Of a DNA stretch of 64,000 bases, positions 46,950 to 58,623 are shown piece by piece. The notes beneath the pieces are model-generated. The model made no database searches and was not told the origin of the DNA. It worked only from the letters and a program-made list of their open reading frames with translations. The DNA is taken from assembly GCA_014529385.2 (NCBI GenBank), contig CM043962.1:39780598-39844597 (forward strand). The letters are read 5' to 3'. This DNA comes from Adiantum capillus-veneris. Lineage: Eukaryota; Streptophyta; Polypodiopsida; Polypodiales; Pteridaceae. How positions within the stretch are numbered: position 1 is the stretch's first letter; every line of letters begins with the position of its first letter. The translations under genes were made by a program, and so were the position numbers.

Positions 46950-47078
46950 GCTCAAGAATATGCCTAAGTCAGGTGCAATACGTCCATGTCATGAAGTGTA
47001 GAGATGAAGAGCTTTGGATGTTCATGTCCACCAATGTAAAGCTGTCTGGATCTAGTTGGCCACTTTTTCAAGAGTATT
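46950..47078 (+). pseudogene. Possible copia RT/RNase H junction scrap
   Basis: The frame reads RICLSQVQYV and 14 residues later MSTNVKLS, resembling the RI-LSQ-KYV .. M-T--KLS segment of copia polyproteins just after RT. The match is short and the residues between are too few, so this is a tentative call. Confidence 0.3.
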
Positions 47079-47080
47079 GA

Positions 47081-47457
47081 TGAGGTCGGTAAGATTGCTT
47101 TGATTCATTGGACTAGTGACAAAATCTGGTCATCATGACCACCTTCCATGAAAATGAAAGTGCAGGTTAATTTCAATAAATCATCACTGTGTTCCAATTA
47201 TGGCTTATATAGCGGTGCACATTTTCAAAAGTTCCAGGTGCAAGACTTCTTAAATTTGAGCTCAAAGAAGCTTTGAGAACTTAGACTAATTACAAGATCA
47301 TGGTGTTGTTAGGATAGAGTCAGACCAGTAACAAAAATACTCTTCTCAGCGTTGTTCTCTAACAAAAAAAATATGATGCTCTCATCCATATTGGTAGAAT
47401 CATATAGCCTTGGATTGGAGTCATGCTTATAGCTTGTCAAAGGTTCAGCTTCTTTGT

Positions 47458-47510
<53 letters not shown>

Positions 47511-48452
47511 CACCGATAGGGTAGATGGGCCAATAAGGTGGCTTGCATCAACGGCCAGGAGTGTGTGGCCCATCATTATGCACTCCTTGTTCCAATAAAA
47601 TTGCAAAATCCTTAAGAGGGGATTAGTTGAGAGCCCAAACCTTTTTTTACCTTCTTTTGGAACAAAAGTGCCCCTTTAGCATTAGTTTTCAAAAATTTGA
47701 AACAACCTGCACAATTTTCTTCAAAATGTCAATATTGGTTATGGAAAAAGCCCCTTGAAAAGACAAATCTAAACATATCTTTATATATTAAATTTGCATT
47801 GAAAAACAAAATCCCCCCTAAGATTACCTTTTCTTTTAATGAGGTGCACTTAGATTGGTACAATTACCCTTGAAAAGTAGAAATTTGTTGCCTTACTAAT
47901 AAAAGAAGGGAGTGAGTCTATAATCAATTGTCAAGCTTCTAGTAGATGCATTTTAGACGTTCCCTTTGCCCGCTGCTAATGTGGTCGTAGCATATTGCAT
48001 CTCCGTCCAATGCACCAAGATGCTTGGCTTTGGCCTTTTTTTTTTTGGTTGACTAGGGAATGCACCACTGTCTTCAAAGAATCACAAGCAAGAGCACAAG
48101 CTTCTCGTGTATAATTTGTACGTTGATGTGTACCACCTTGGGGTCCATTGTATAATCATGGTAATATCAACAAGAGGAGTCTTTCATTTTTGAAAATTTA
48201 AGCGATTCAATCGAGATATATTAACAAGAGGGCTCTTCTAAATTCATTTTGGAAAAAAACCAATTAATTCATTAAAAAAAGGGGTCAATCTATTCGTTTT
48301 AATAGAGGGATTTTTAAGTACCCTACGAATGCATGCTATATAGAGGGGTTCATAATAGTGGATCCCCCAAGGTACCACCTTGCGTGGCAACATTGCAACT
48401 TCAATTTTAGTCCGACCTGCAACAATGAGGATCAAAATTCTCATTACACACA
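47081..48452. other. Intergenic, no gene recognised
   Basis: AT-rich sequence with a (GA)n tract at 47462-47505 and a T10-11 run near 48040. No supported coding frame. Confidence 0.45.
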
Positions 48453-49244
48453 TGTCATAAAATATAATATCTAACTTTACCAAATGATTTTCTCATATTA
48501 AATTGATCATTTAATATGGGAAGATAAAAGGGGAACAAGAGTTAAGATATAGATATGTGTTTCTAAATCTATCTCAACAGGGGACCAAAAAGAGAAATGG
48601 TTGCATTTCAATAGGGGTTCAAAAGGAGACGGTCTACCAAAGAGTAATGTGCAATAAGTGCTTCTACGTTTACCTCAGCAAGGGACCAAGAGGAGAGATG
48701 GTTACATCTCAATAGGGGTCCAAAAGGAGGTAGTCTATCAAAGAGCAACGTGCATCTAATGGAGCTTAAAATACCTTAGGGTTAGCTTCATTAAAGACCT
48801 CCAAAAGTTAGTGTTAAAAAATCCTTTGACCTTAGGCAAGTTAGGGCTGACCTTGAGGTGGGAATCTTACCCAAGCATGAGACGCTTGTCGGCTTGCTAC
48901 TAAAATTCTTAAAGTGTTTATGGGAACCTTGCCCAAGCTTGAGGTGATTCTCATGCTTAAATGACTAAGGTTCTTGAAGTGTTCAATTCAAAGATAAACT
49001 CTCAAGAGGCATAAACGGTTTCCATGCTTAATTGACTAAGTGCTTGAAGTGTTCGATTCAAACCAAATGACTTAAAAAACATAAAAGACACATGTCAAAA
49101 TCTTGCCCTCATGATGTGTTTGAATCCTATTGGATAGGCTTTAAAAGGGGCCAATGAGAATTTAGATGCATAAAAATAAATAATTAATTTTTTTCTCTCA
49201 AAGAGAAAAAAGTGGACACATGTCCAAATGATATAATTAAATAA

Positions 49245-49291
<47 letters not shown>

Positions 49292-49889
49292 CAAGCTTGA
49301 GAGGAGGTATACTCTCCTACACACACACACACACATTCTCTCATTGTGTGGAGTGCAAAGTGCAAGATCTCCATCAGCCTACACCAACAATCTTGGCTAT
49401 GGAATGCAAATCCAATCAAGAGCTATGCTTCAATGCTTAAGCTTGCCATCTTCTTCATCTTCATTACTATGCTATTATGCTATGCAAGCAAGAAGAGTGA
49501 TGAGCAAGAAGAGTGATGATAAGTGAGAAACTATTTCTTTCTCCTATGAATGATTCTTCTTCCTCTTCCCTACCCTCATTCCCCGCTAGCTCTCTCCACC
49601 TTCCTGGGTGTTTGAGGCCTTGGGACTGAGGCTTGGGATAGTTAATGCTTTTTGCAAAGTTTATGTTATGCTCGTGATGCATGAAGCTTTCCGTCTTCAT
49701 AGCATCACCAAGGTCACAAGGAACACAAAGATTATATTGTATCAAGTCTCTCTTGATGGGAGAATCTATAATACAAACGCTTTTTGGAGGGGGGACCAGC
49801 TCCAAGTAAATCTAGTCCTTAACTATTGTCATGTTCTCTAATATTGTCTCTCTTGCAAAAGTATTGTTTATGCCAAGTTAAGTAAGTAC
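48453..49889 (+). repeat. LTR copy B of the large LTR family, 3'-truncated
   Basis: It starts TGTCATAAAATATAATATC and follows copy D (56217) closely: AACAGGGGACCAAAA, TTGCATTTCAATAGGGG, and the end region GGGGGGACCAGCTCCA. It contains GA (49249-49286) and CA (about 49320-49335) tracts. It breaks off after AAGTAAGTAC, exactly where copy C starts, and lacks the last ~100 bases found in D. Confidence 0.75.
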
Positions 49890-50263
49890 TGTCATAAAAA
49901 CTAATATCTAATTCTCCCAGATGATGTTCTCATGTTAAACTGATCATTTAATATGGGAAAGTACCAGGGGAGTAAAAGCTAGAATATTGGTAAGGCTGCC
50001 AGACCAGTCTGTGCAGGGATCCAAAGGAGCGAAAATAGGGATCCAAAGGGGGACAGTCTGCAAAAGAGAAATGTACTTCAATGGGGTCTAAAAGGCCTAA
50101 GGTTAAACCCCATTAAGACTTCCATAGGCTAAAGTTCCTAATAAATTATTGTATTGTCCAAAGGCCAATATAGGGGAAAATTGGATGGTCATGGGAAGAC
50201 TAAAAAGTCTTCCACATCCCTATCAAGGAGGAGGCGAGCCATGAGAGTAGGAGATGATGAGAA

Positions 50264-50319
<56 letters not shown>

Positions 50320-50801
50320 CAAGGCTTCCCCTTTACACAAAGGGAATACTGGACACATGGCAAGCTCCTAGGCCAGTTGCCCCCAACCTCCCTTCAAATC
50401 CTATTGGATACCCATAGAGGTGGACCAATGAGGATTAGGCTAGAGTAAATTTAGTCTAATTAATTAAAAAATACTTGATAAAAGAACCAATAAAAATTAA
50501 ACTCCCTAGAAGACTATTGGAAAGTCTACTAAGGGGTCCAATGAGCATTCGACAACCCAATGGCTTGCCTGAATCCTATTGGCCAAAAGACTAAGAGGTC
50601 CAATGAGAGTTTAATTGAATCATTTAATTACCTAAAGCTCTCACTAAAGGGGAAAGAGGGATACTTGTCACAAGGCTGTCCATTTGACCTCTAATTTTCC
50701 ATTGGCTAAGCTTTGACATGAGCCAATGAGGGGCCAGCAAGAGGAAATAGCAAGAGGGGTCGACCAAGAGAGAGAGGGGGCTGATTTTGCAAAGGCATTA
50801 T

Positions 50802-50861
<60 letters not shown>

Positions 50862-51557
50862 CATGTGTGAAGTAAAGAAGATGATCTCCTTCTCAAGCTT
50901 TAATGGAAAGCTCATCACCTACTCCAAGATTGTGAGAAGGGAGGCCTATACCAACAACTCTTGGCTTTGTGATGCAAATGCAACCAAGAGCCAAGCTCCA
51001 ATGCATGCTCATCTCCTCTACCATGCTAATTACTAAGCTATGCTAAGCTATTAAGAGTGATTATGTGAGGAGAAATACTTATTTCTCATAAAAATACTTC
51101 TTCTTCCTCTAGATCTACTCTCATACCCCACTAGCTCTCACCATCTTCAAAGGTGTGTGAGGTCTTGGGTTTGAGACCGTAAGGGAATTGATGTTGTGTT
51201 TTTCAAGTGTAAGCTTGGTGCTTGAAGCTTCCATCTTCATTGCACCAGCAAGTTATTGAAGGAACACAAAGTATTGTATTGTCAAATGTCTCCCTTGATG
51301 GGGGAAACCTATAATAGAAAGCCTTTTGGAGGGGGGACTGTCGACTCCATGTAAATCTGGTCCTCAACTGTTGTCAATTGCTCTTCTTCTTTCTCTTTTC
51401 AAGTATTGTCAATGCCAAATTATCTAGGTGTAAATTGCTATGTTGCTTTCTCAATTAAGGACTCTCTCTATGCTCATTAGGAACTTGTTCTTAATGAAAT
51501 GCTCACTATGTTATCAATTTTTGCTACACACAAGTTACTAGTGCATTAAATGCTACA
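49890..51557 (+). repeat. LTR copy C, 5' LTR of a Ty3-type element
   Basis: 1668 bases from TGTCATAAAAAC to GCTACA, followed by a primer-binding site. Closest to the solo LTR at 29330-30921. It holds two CA arrays, 50265-50317 and 50803-50857. Confidence 0.85.
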
Positions 51558-51558
51558 T

Positions 51559-51570
51559 TGGTATCAGAGC
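51559..51570 (+). other. Primer-binding site, initiator tRNA-Met type
   Basis: TGGTATCAGAGC two bases after LTR C; it fixes C as a 5' LTR. Confidence 0.9.
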
Positions 51571-51939
51571 TATTGGTTTCTCTTTTCTTGCTCAAGAAGA
51601 GAGGTCCTCAAGCTTGCTACAAGTGGTTGGTGTTATTAATTGCAAAAGAGTTAGTAGAATAGGGATTTTTCATCCTTGAAGCATGCCTGCTTTATGCAGC
51701 TAACGGGAACACCGTCGAGAGCTATGGTCTTAATAATGGAGTCCTACGTGGCTTGCTTTTGGCTTAACCATTATTGAGCTATTAGAAGCTTGATAGGAAC
51801 CGGTGCTATCTTGGCTCTTTTGAATACTCCTATTCCTTGCAATTAATAATATTCGAGCCATGGGTATAAATGCTTGAGTGCTTATCTTTGAAGGTAAAGA
51901 GGAGTAGCAACTAGGGCTTGAAATGCCAAAGTACAAGTA

Positions 51940-52188
51940 AAAGTTTACACCTAAAATTTGCTAGTATTGATGACAAAGGAAAAACGATTGAAATAAATGT
52001 TGATAGCTTTGATTTTGCTAATGAAAGAGAAACTAGTGATGCTCCTATGCTTGTAAACTTTCTTGTTTCTAGGCTTCAATAAGCCGGTGAAGTGCACCGG
52101 AAATTGTGCACCCATGGTTTTCTACAAACTCCCTATCAAGAAGAGAGAGTACCTAGGAAGCCTCCTAGTGATACTTCCAAAAGAGGAC
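51940..52188 (+). pseudogene. gag N-terminal part before the nested element
   Basis: A reading frame KFASIDDKGKTIEIN..NFLVSRLQ, a TAA stop, then HRKLCTHGFLQTPYQEERV runs into the insertion at 52189. Leaving out the insertion and one copy of its target duplication joins it in phase to the frame at 54038 (SLTREEEEDPYEG). Confidence 0.6.
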
Positions 52189-52305
52189 TGTTAGGGGCAC
52201 ATAGCCCTAACAGGTAAATCAGGAACAGTAAACTGAGTATTCATACACAATACTGCAAAGTAAATAAGCAAAGAACACCATAAGGAAGAGGAAAAGAGAC
52301 TGCCA

Positions 52306-53001
52306 TCAGATTATCTTCATCATCATCACCCAATTACAGAGCATAAACAGTTGTACGAGATCAGGAGAGTGCAAACCCTTGAGTTTATTTGGAGTGTGGT
52401 TCTGGGATACTAAGTGCTCCTTTTGGCTTCTTTGGCTCTCAGGATGCTCCTTTTCTTCTGCCCTTTCCAACATCACCTTCTTAACTTCTTTAGGTTGGAT
52501 TTGTGCTTGAACTTCTTTCATTGATGTGGGACTTGCAACAAGTGCATTTGGAGAAGTTAAACATGATTGTACCTGATTGTTCCCAACCAAGGGGAACATT
52601 GGTGTTGTAACTCCCCACTCATCATCACTTTCGTCTTCCTCCTGAAACTGATCTTCATACTTCTCTATCAAGCCTTCAACTGCTTCTTGTAACACCTGTA
52701 TCCTGCGCATACTAGAGCACGACTTTCTTCTTTTTCCTTCACGACCTTCATGCCAATCTTCCGCCTTGTTAAGAAGATTAGAAAAATAATCCAAATCCTC
52801 TTGTGCATCACATAGTTCCTCATGATCTAATGCATCGCGAAAAGATCTGACAATTCGATACAACTTCTTGCACAGTTTATGCATACAGTATTTGACACAT
52901 ACATCTTCCTTTTGACAAGGCTTACACATGTAAGGGTATTCCTTTGTGTGGTGCTCATACTTCTGACATATTGAACACTTTTTCTTCTTCTTCTTTGCCA
53001 T
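52306..53001 (-). CDS. Cys/Lys-rich protein carried by the small LTR element
   Basis: An intact frame of 231 codons starting MAKKKKKKCSICQKYEHHTK. The first part holds a zinc-knuckle-like CSICQKYEHHTKEYP (last Cys replaced by Tyr) and more Cys/His pairs (MCKPCQKEDVCVKYCMHKLC), suggesting metal binding. A charged helical middle (LDYFSNLLNKAEDWHEGREG; LIEKYEDQFQEEDESDDEW) and a Gln/Lys-rich end follow. The frame ends within the partial 3' repeat. It could be a diverged gag nucleocapsid or a captured host sequence; I do not recognise the family. It is intact in the middle of decayed elements. Confidence 0.55.
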   Translation of the reverse strand: MAKKKKKKCSICQKYEHHTKEYPYMCKPCQKEDVCVKYCMHKLCKKLYRIVRSFRDALDHEELCDAQEDLDYFSNLLNKAEDWHEGREGKRRKSCSSMRRIQVLQEAVEGLIEKYEDQFQEEDESDDEWGVTTPMFPLVGNNQVQSCLTSPNALVASPTSMKEVQAQIQPKEVKKVMLERAEEKEHPESQRSQKEHLVSQNHTPNKLKGLHSPDLVQLFMLCNWVMMMKII

Positions 53002-53040
53002 TAATCACACATCAAAAGAATAGAGAGCATTTGTACCTCT

Positions 53041-53275
53041 TTAAACCCTGAAACTGCTTAAACTGCATTGCAAACTGAAATACCTGAAACTGTAGTCTGT
53101 AAACTGAAAGACTGAAACTGCATTCTGCAAACTGAAAAATTGAAACTGCATTGTGTAAACTGGAATGCTATAATCTGCAATATGTAAACAGTTGAACTGT
53201 AAACTGCAAAATGCAAACTGCAGATTGCACAGAAACTGCCTGCACAGAAACTGCACAGAAACTATCAAGAACCCC
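53041..53275. repeat. Degenerate minisatellite of ~20-24-bp units
   Basis: Repeated words of the type AAACTGCATT(C/G)TG(C/T)AAACTG run through this stretch, about ten imperfect units, ending with ACAGAAACTGC repeats. It lies just upstream of the ORF on its own strand, between the 5' LTR and the start codon. Confidence 0.7.
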
Positions 53276-54037
53276 TATAAACACTTGCAACTTGTCAAAA
53301 ATTGTAATTTTGATTTCCCCTGGCAGATTCGGGAAGAAATCCTCCAATAACTTTGATGTATGTTCCTCAGACACTTCCTGCGGGGTTACACAATTCAAGA
53401 ATTCCTACAGGTGGTTGAGGTCGACTAACATGTCAAGAACCTCTTGAATTCTTGAGTGCCATATGCTTCAGGCTGAATTCAAACCATTTGCAAGAACCAC
53501 TTCAGAGAGAAAGTGGCGGTTAGAGCACGAGAAAGAAACTTGGCATCATAACCGACTCATCGTTTTGCTTTGAGATTACTGTAATTCGCTCCCATGTCGA
53601 TTAGGACACGCACAGCAGGATCGCCAAATGTTAGGGGCACACAGCCCTAATAGGTATTCAATGCAGGAAACATGCAGTTTATAGAAATCAGGAACAATAA
53701 ACTGAGTATTCATACACAATACTGCAAAGTAAATAAGCAAAGAACACCATAAGGAAGAGGAAAAGAGACTGCCATCAGATTATCTTCATCATCATCACCC
53801 AATTACAGAGCATAAACAACAGTACGAGATCAGGAGAGAGAGAGAACTGCCTCGATAGTTATCCCAAAACTACCTCACGCCATCAGATACCATAAGGCAC
53901 ATTCACAACTACCCAAAAATATAAGTACTAATGTCCACATATCCCTAAGGTTCAAAAGTTAAAGGTCTTAGTTACAGTTCAAAATATAATATCCTGAATA
54001 CCCTGAATGCCCTGACATATCAGGCACTAACAAGGAC

Positions 54038-55110
54038 TCTCTCTGACAAGGGAAGAAGAAGAGGATCCGTATGAAGGGCTCAAAAATCTACTACTCGATG
54101 ATGCATCTGCTTCCCAAAGGAGATCTCAAGTTTCAACTGTAGAACCCCCACCAAAAGAACAAGAAAGAAGTGAGTCTCCTGCCACCTCGGCGGAGATGGC
54201 TCCACAAAGACGGCGGGCAAAATGCTCTCCAACATCCCCTAAACGGAGAAGACCATTGCATACTTCTCTACACCATAATTCAAAGAGGGACGAGAGAAAA
54301 CAAGAGAAGAAAAAGGTGAGAAAAAGGTCACCCTCTTCTCCATCCTCTTCATCCTCTTCCTCTGCTAAAGAAAGTGATGGTGCGGACAAGGAGGAACAAG
54401 GGAAGAAAAAGGTGAGAAAGAGGTCACCCTCTTCTCCATCCTCCTCATACTCTTCATCTTCTGAAGAAAGTGATGGTGCAGCTCTTGAACCACCTACAAG
54501 AAGAGGCCATAGGAAATCCTATGCCGCATGGAAGAGGTGGTCCAAGCTCAAAAAGTTCAAAGAGGGACAAAAGAACATCTCTTTCTTTACCTATGATGGC
54601 ACTTTTGGTGCTACAGACAAAGTTTTGGCCTTTATCCAACAATTTGATGCGGCATTTGGGGATGAGGGCTTCACAGAGTCCTCTAAGCTACATCATGTAG
54701 CTATGCATTTTCAAAAGTCCGCCAGGCAATGGTGGTCTAGCCTTCGAGCAAACGGTGAAGCTTCACGAACGTGGAAAGCTTTAAGAGCTTTCATCATGAA
54801 GCAGTTTTTTGGCTATTGATGCCAAAGACAAAGTACTCACCGAATGGCAAAGCTTGAAGCTCCCTCCCTACGAATCTATTCACAAATATGTAGACAAGTT
54901 TTGGGACTTGCATCTCAAATCCACTGTCTTCAAAAAGATGGATTTTGGAGAGCAAAAACAACAATTTTGTGCGGGTTTAACTGAGGATATGGCGGAGTAT
55001 GTTAACTCCCAAAGTCCACGCACCATATTTGCGGTCATACACCATACCATGGTGGCTTCACAAATATGGAAACACGTGGAAACACTATCTCTTGGGGACT
55101 CTGTTCATCC
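54038..55110 (+). pseudogene. Ty3-type gag with Ser/Lys-rich N-terminal repeat
   Basis: The frame 54196-54819 has an internal duplication of about 35 residues (KKKVRKRSPSSPSSS occurs twice) rich in Ser, Lys and Arg, then YDGTFGATDKVLAFIQQFD and HFQKSARQWWSSLRANGEA, typical of Ty3 gag. It shifts near 54815 into 54809-55303, which continues the capsid (VLTEWQSLKLPPYESIHKYV, FCAGLTEDMAEYV). Its start in the intact element lay before the nested insertion. Confidence 0.8.
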
Positions 55111-55310
55111 TACGAATGGATCACAAAGCCTCAAGAACTTCATGATGCAAACCAAGCTCTCCAACAAACAAACGAGGTGGGAAAATTTTCTTTTGCAATT
55201 TAAATTTCATATTGCTCACGTTGCTGGCAAGCAACAATCAAGTGGTCGATGCACTTTCACAACGACCAAGGGTAAATGTGGTGTCTATAGCAACTCACAA
55301 TGATCTATCT
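55111..55310 (+). pseudogene. Ty3-type RNase H C-terminal scrap
   Basis: QSLKNFMMQTKLSNKQTRWE is followed by LLQFKFHIAHVAGKQ, the end of RNase H in Ty3-type elements (hqsLk.l..q..l..rq.RW...L..f.f.i.h..Gk.N). It is joined to gag without protease or RT, so a large internal deletion has occurred. Confidence 0.7.
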
Positions 55311-56216
55311 TTTATGATAGATGAGTGTGCTCATGATCGAGAACTTAAGTATGTAATTATAGCCTTTGCATTAGGGAAGGAAAAAGAACCATTCACCTTG
55401 AAGGATGGTTATCTTCCAAATGGCAATAAACTATGTGTTACTCACCCGTATAATACAAAAATCATGCATGAATCCCATACTTCTCCTTATGCGGGGAAAA
55501 GTGGGAATCCATAATCTACTCTTCAAGGAGTAAAAATGTATTTCTGTTGGTCTACCATGAAAAGTAAACATACAAGAGTATGTTTCAAAATGCGTGGATA
55601 CCAAAAGTTGAAATTAGATCGAGGGAAGCAACTTGGATTGTTTCAGTCTCGACAGGCTTAACAAGAAAACACACTCTATGCCTGTCAAAAAGACTATTAA
55701 GGCACATCAAATGGAAACCCTCTTTAGATCTCAAACTTTCAAGTATCATGGATTTCCAACATTCATAGTGTCGGACAAAAATCCTAGCAATTTCTAGAAG
55801 GGTCTCTTTGAGAATCTAGGAAGTAGATTAAATTTCTCTTTCGGTCTATCATCCACAGATGGATGACCAAAGTGAAATAACTAATTTAATAATTCTTGAT
55901 CTATTAAAAGCCTATGTCATGGAAGTGGATCAACGTTCTCAATGAGAGAAGTACCTACCTCTTATGGAGTATACGTACAATGACATTGTACATACTTCTA
56001 TGGGGAAAGCACCTTTCGAGGTTAAAGAGGGAAGATTCAAAAATCCCTTACTACTTAAAGTACATGGAAAGATCTTCACTGCTAATGAATATAGCTGAGA
56101 ATCACAAGAATCTTTTTCAAAGATTAAAGAGGTTATATCCATCTCAAAGCAAAGGCAAAAAGGGCTACTGCTAATAAGCACAGAAGAGGATGACTATGAT
56201 TTCAAGAGAGAGGTAA
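55311..56216 (+). pseudogene. Ty3-type integrase remnants
   Basis: Broken readings include MHESHTSPYAGKSG (zinc-binding H2C2 region) and, at about 55965-56030, MEYTYNDIVHTSMGKAPFEV, the end of the integrase core. Many stops. The LTR follows directly at 56217 after AAGAGAGAGG, a weak polypurine tract. Confidence 0.7.
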
Positions 56217-57250
56217 TGTCATAAAATCTAATATCTAGCTAACCCAAATGATTTTCTCATATTAAACTGATCATTTAATGTGGGAGAATAAACGGGAACA
56301 AGATTTAGAATAAATACATGTGCTTCTAGACCTATCTCAACAGGGGACCAAAAGGAGAGATGGTTGCATCTCAATAGGGATTCAAAAGGAGACCGTCTAC
56401 CAAAGAGCAATGTGCATTAAGTGCTTCTAGACTTATCTTAGCAGGGGACCAAGAGGAGAGATGGTTACATATCAATACGGGTCCAAAAGGAGGTATTCTA
56501 TGAAAGAGAAACGTGCATCTAATGGAGCTTAAAATTCCTTAGGGTTAGCTTCATTAAAGACCTCCAATAGTTAGTGTTAAAAGCCTTTGACCTTCGGCAA
56601 GCTAGGACTGAGCTTGAGGTGGGAACTTGATCTAAGCTTGAGGTGCTTGTCGTGCTTGATGACTAAGGTGCTTGAGGTGCTTGTCGTGCTTGATGACTAA
56701 GATGCGTGCTTGATGACTAAGGTGATTGAGGTTCTTGTCATGCTTGATGACTAAGGTACTTGAGGTAATTGTCATACTTACTGAGGAAGGTGCTTGAGAA
56801 GCTTCCCATGCATGGGGGGTAAGGTGCTTGAGTCAAAAAGAGACCCTACAAACTTAATGAGGAAGGTGATTGAGAAGCTTCCTATGCATGAAAGTCCCAA
56901 AGTTAGGGGAATCTTTGACTTAACCTTCCACTCACCCAAAGGGCACCCCTTTTCTCAAAAGGCACATGGGACACATGTCAGACTCTTCCTAAGCTTAACC
57001 ACATGGTGTGATTGAATGCTATTGGTTGGGCCAAAGAGGGGTCCAATGAGCTTCTAGTTCCGTCCAACAAATATCTAGATATTTTCAAGCTCTCTCTCTC
57101 TAAGGGTAAGGAGGACACTTGTTCAAAGACTACCCATGTACTTTTGTTCATGCTGCATGTGATTGTCTAGGGGAGAGAGGGTTCCAATGAGTTTGAAACA
57201 TGTGTAAAAGCTACAAGTCACCCCAAGAAAGCAAGGGGGGTGCTTGGGGG

Positions 57251-57336
<86 letters not shown>

Positions 57337-58033
57337 ATTTTGTGGATTCATTCTCACTTGGTGAAAGTTGAGGAACACCACCACCTTCTCCAAGCTTGTG
57401 AGAAGTGAGAGCCTACACCAACACTCTTGGCTATGGAATGCGAATGCAACCAAGAGCCATGCTTCAATGCTTAATCTTGCCATATTCTCCATCTTCATTA
57501 CTATGCTATTAAGTATGCTAGCCCTAGAAGAGTGATGATAAGTGAGGAACTATTTCTTTCTCCTATGGAATGTTTCTTTGTCCTCTTCCCTATCCTCATT
57601 CCCCACTCGCTCTCTCCACCTTCGAAGGTGTTTGAGGCCTTGGGACTGAGGCTTGAGATAGTTAATGCTTTCTACAAAGTTTATGTTATGTTTGTGATTG
57701 ATGAAGGTTTCCATCTTCATTGCATCACCTAGGTCACAAGGAATAGAAAGATTGTATTGTACCAAGTCTCTCTTGATGGGAGAAACTATAATACAAATGC
57801 CTATTGGAGGGGGGACCGGCTCCATATGAATCCGGTCCTCAACTATTGTCATGTTCTCTAAACTCTCTCTTTCTTGCAAAAGTAACATTCATGCCAAGTT
57901 AACTAAGTACCATGTTTATGTTGCTACCATCAATTAAGTTCACCCGCTATGCTCACAAAGTAATGTCACCAAAGTGCTTCATCTAATTTCCTAATTTTGC
58001 TACTCTCAAAGTTCATAGGCCATTTCCATTACA
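56217..58033 (+). repeat. LTR copy D of the large LTR family
   Basis: About 1.82 kb from TGTCATAAAATC to CATTACA. It closely resembles copy B. It contains a ~35-bp minisatellite (GTGCTTGAGGTGCTTGT.. GATGACTAAG) at about 56635-56800 and an 82-base CA array at 57253-57334. Confidence 0.82.
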
Positions 58034-58623
58034 TGGATATTGTCATTGTACCTCATTGTGGCCACAATTTTGGCTTGTTTTGATAGTCCATGCCATTTTT
58101 GAGACTCGGTCTAGAAGATCATTTCTAAGACTATGGCTAGTCAAGTCTGCATAACCTTTTGTGAGGGTCATTGCATGAAGTTTTTTGAAGTTGAGCATTG
58201 GGGGGCAGGGTACCCAGTGTGAGGCTGATTAGCTTGCTAGAGATCCCCAATTGTGGCCTTGCCATAGGACATGTGTAGATGGGTATAGGTTCTTTGGCGC
58301 TAAGTTGGTAGTCTCTCATCAGTTTCTTTGAGAAGTATATGACAATTTATGCCTTGTTAGAACTCTTTGTTTGTTTATGCATTGTTTTGCTCAGTTTTAC
58401 TTGAGATTTTGATCCCTTTATAGAGGAGACACTGTTGGATTTTTTACATGAGTCCTCTAGTTTGCTTACCACACTTCTTTTTCATTCCCAATGTAGTGGG
58501 TTTTGCTAAGTTTCTAGTTGAGATTTTCATCTCTAAATAAATAGAGGAGATTTTGCTGAGATTTTTGCAAAAACATTGCCATAAGTTTCTGGCATTACTC
58601 TCTTATAGTTAGCTCTTATCAAT
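58034..58623 (+). other. Probable leader of a copia element
   Basis: No gene. It precedes a copia gag start and contains repeated TTTGAGATTTT / GAGGAGATTTTGCTGAG words. No primer site or LTR border could be fixed. Confidence 0.35.

Larger units (their letters stand above)
52189..54032 (-). mobile_element. Small 1.84-kb LTR element with one Cys/Lys-rich ORF
   Basis: It is flanked by the 5-bp duplication AGGAC (52184-52188 and 54033-54037) and bounded by TGTTAG and CTAACA. A 404-bp repeat at 53629-54032 has a partial partner at 52189-52369, sharing its first ~206 bases apart from a 30-base gap. Read on the minus strand, the right copy is the 5' LTR and the left is a 3' LTR lacking its U3-side part. 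The internal sequence starts TTTGGCGATCCTGC (possible primer site) and carries the ORF at 52306-53001. No pol is present, so it must use enzymes of another element. Confidence 0.85.
49890..58033 (+). mobile_element. Ty3-type LTR element with deleted interior
   Basis: LTR C (49890-51557), primer site (51559), gag, RNase H scrap, integrase remnants and LTR D (56217-58033). Protease and RT are lost by a deletion between gag and RNase H at about 55110. LTRs C and D belong to different subfamilies, and the outer flanks (AGTAC, TGGAT) do not match, so the two ends may come from different insertions joined by recombination. A small LTR element at 52189-54032 is nested in gag. Confidence 0.7.

Noticed and set aside
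50154-51036. Open frames encoding poly Thr-His or Cys-Val at 50154-51036 and 57123-57498
   Set aside because: Translations of CA/TG arrays inside LTRs.
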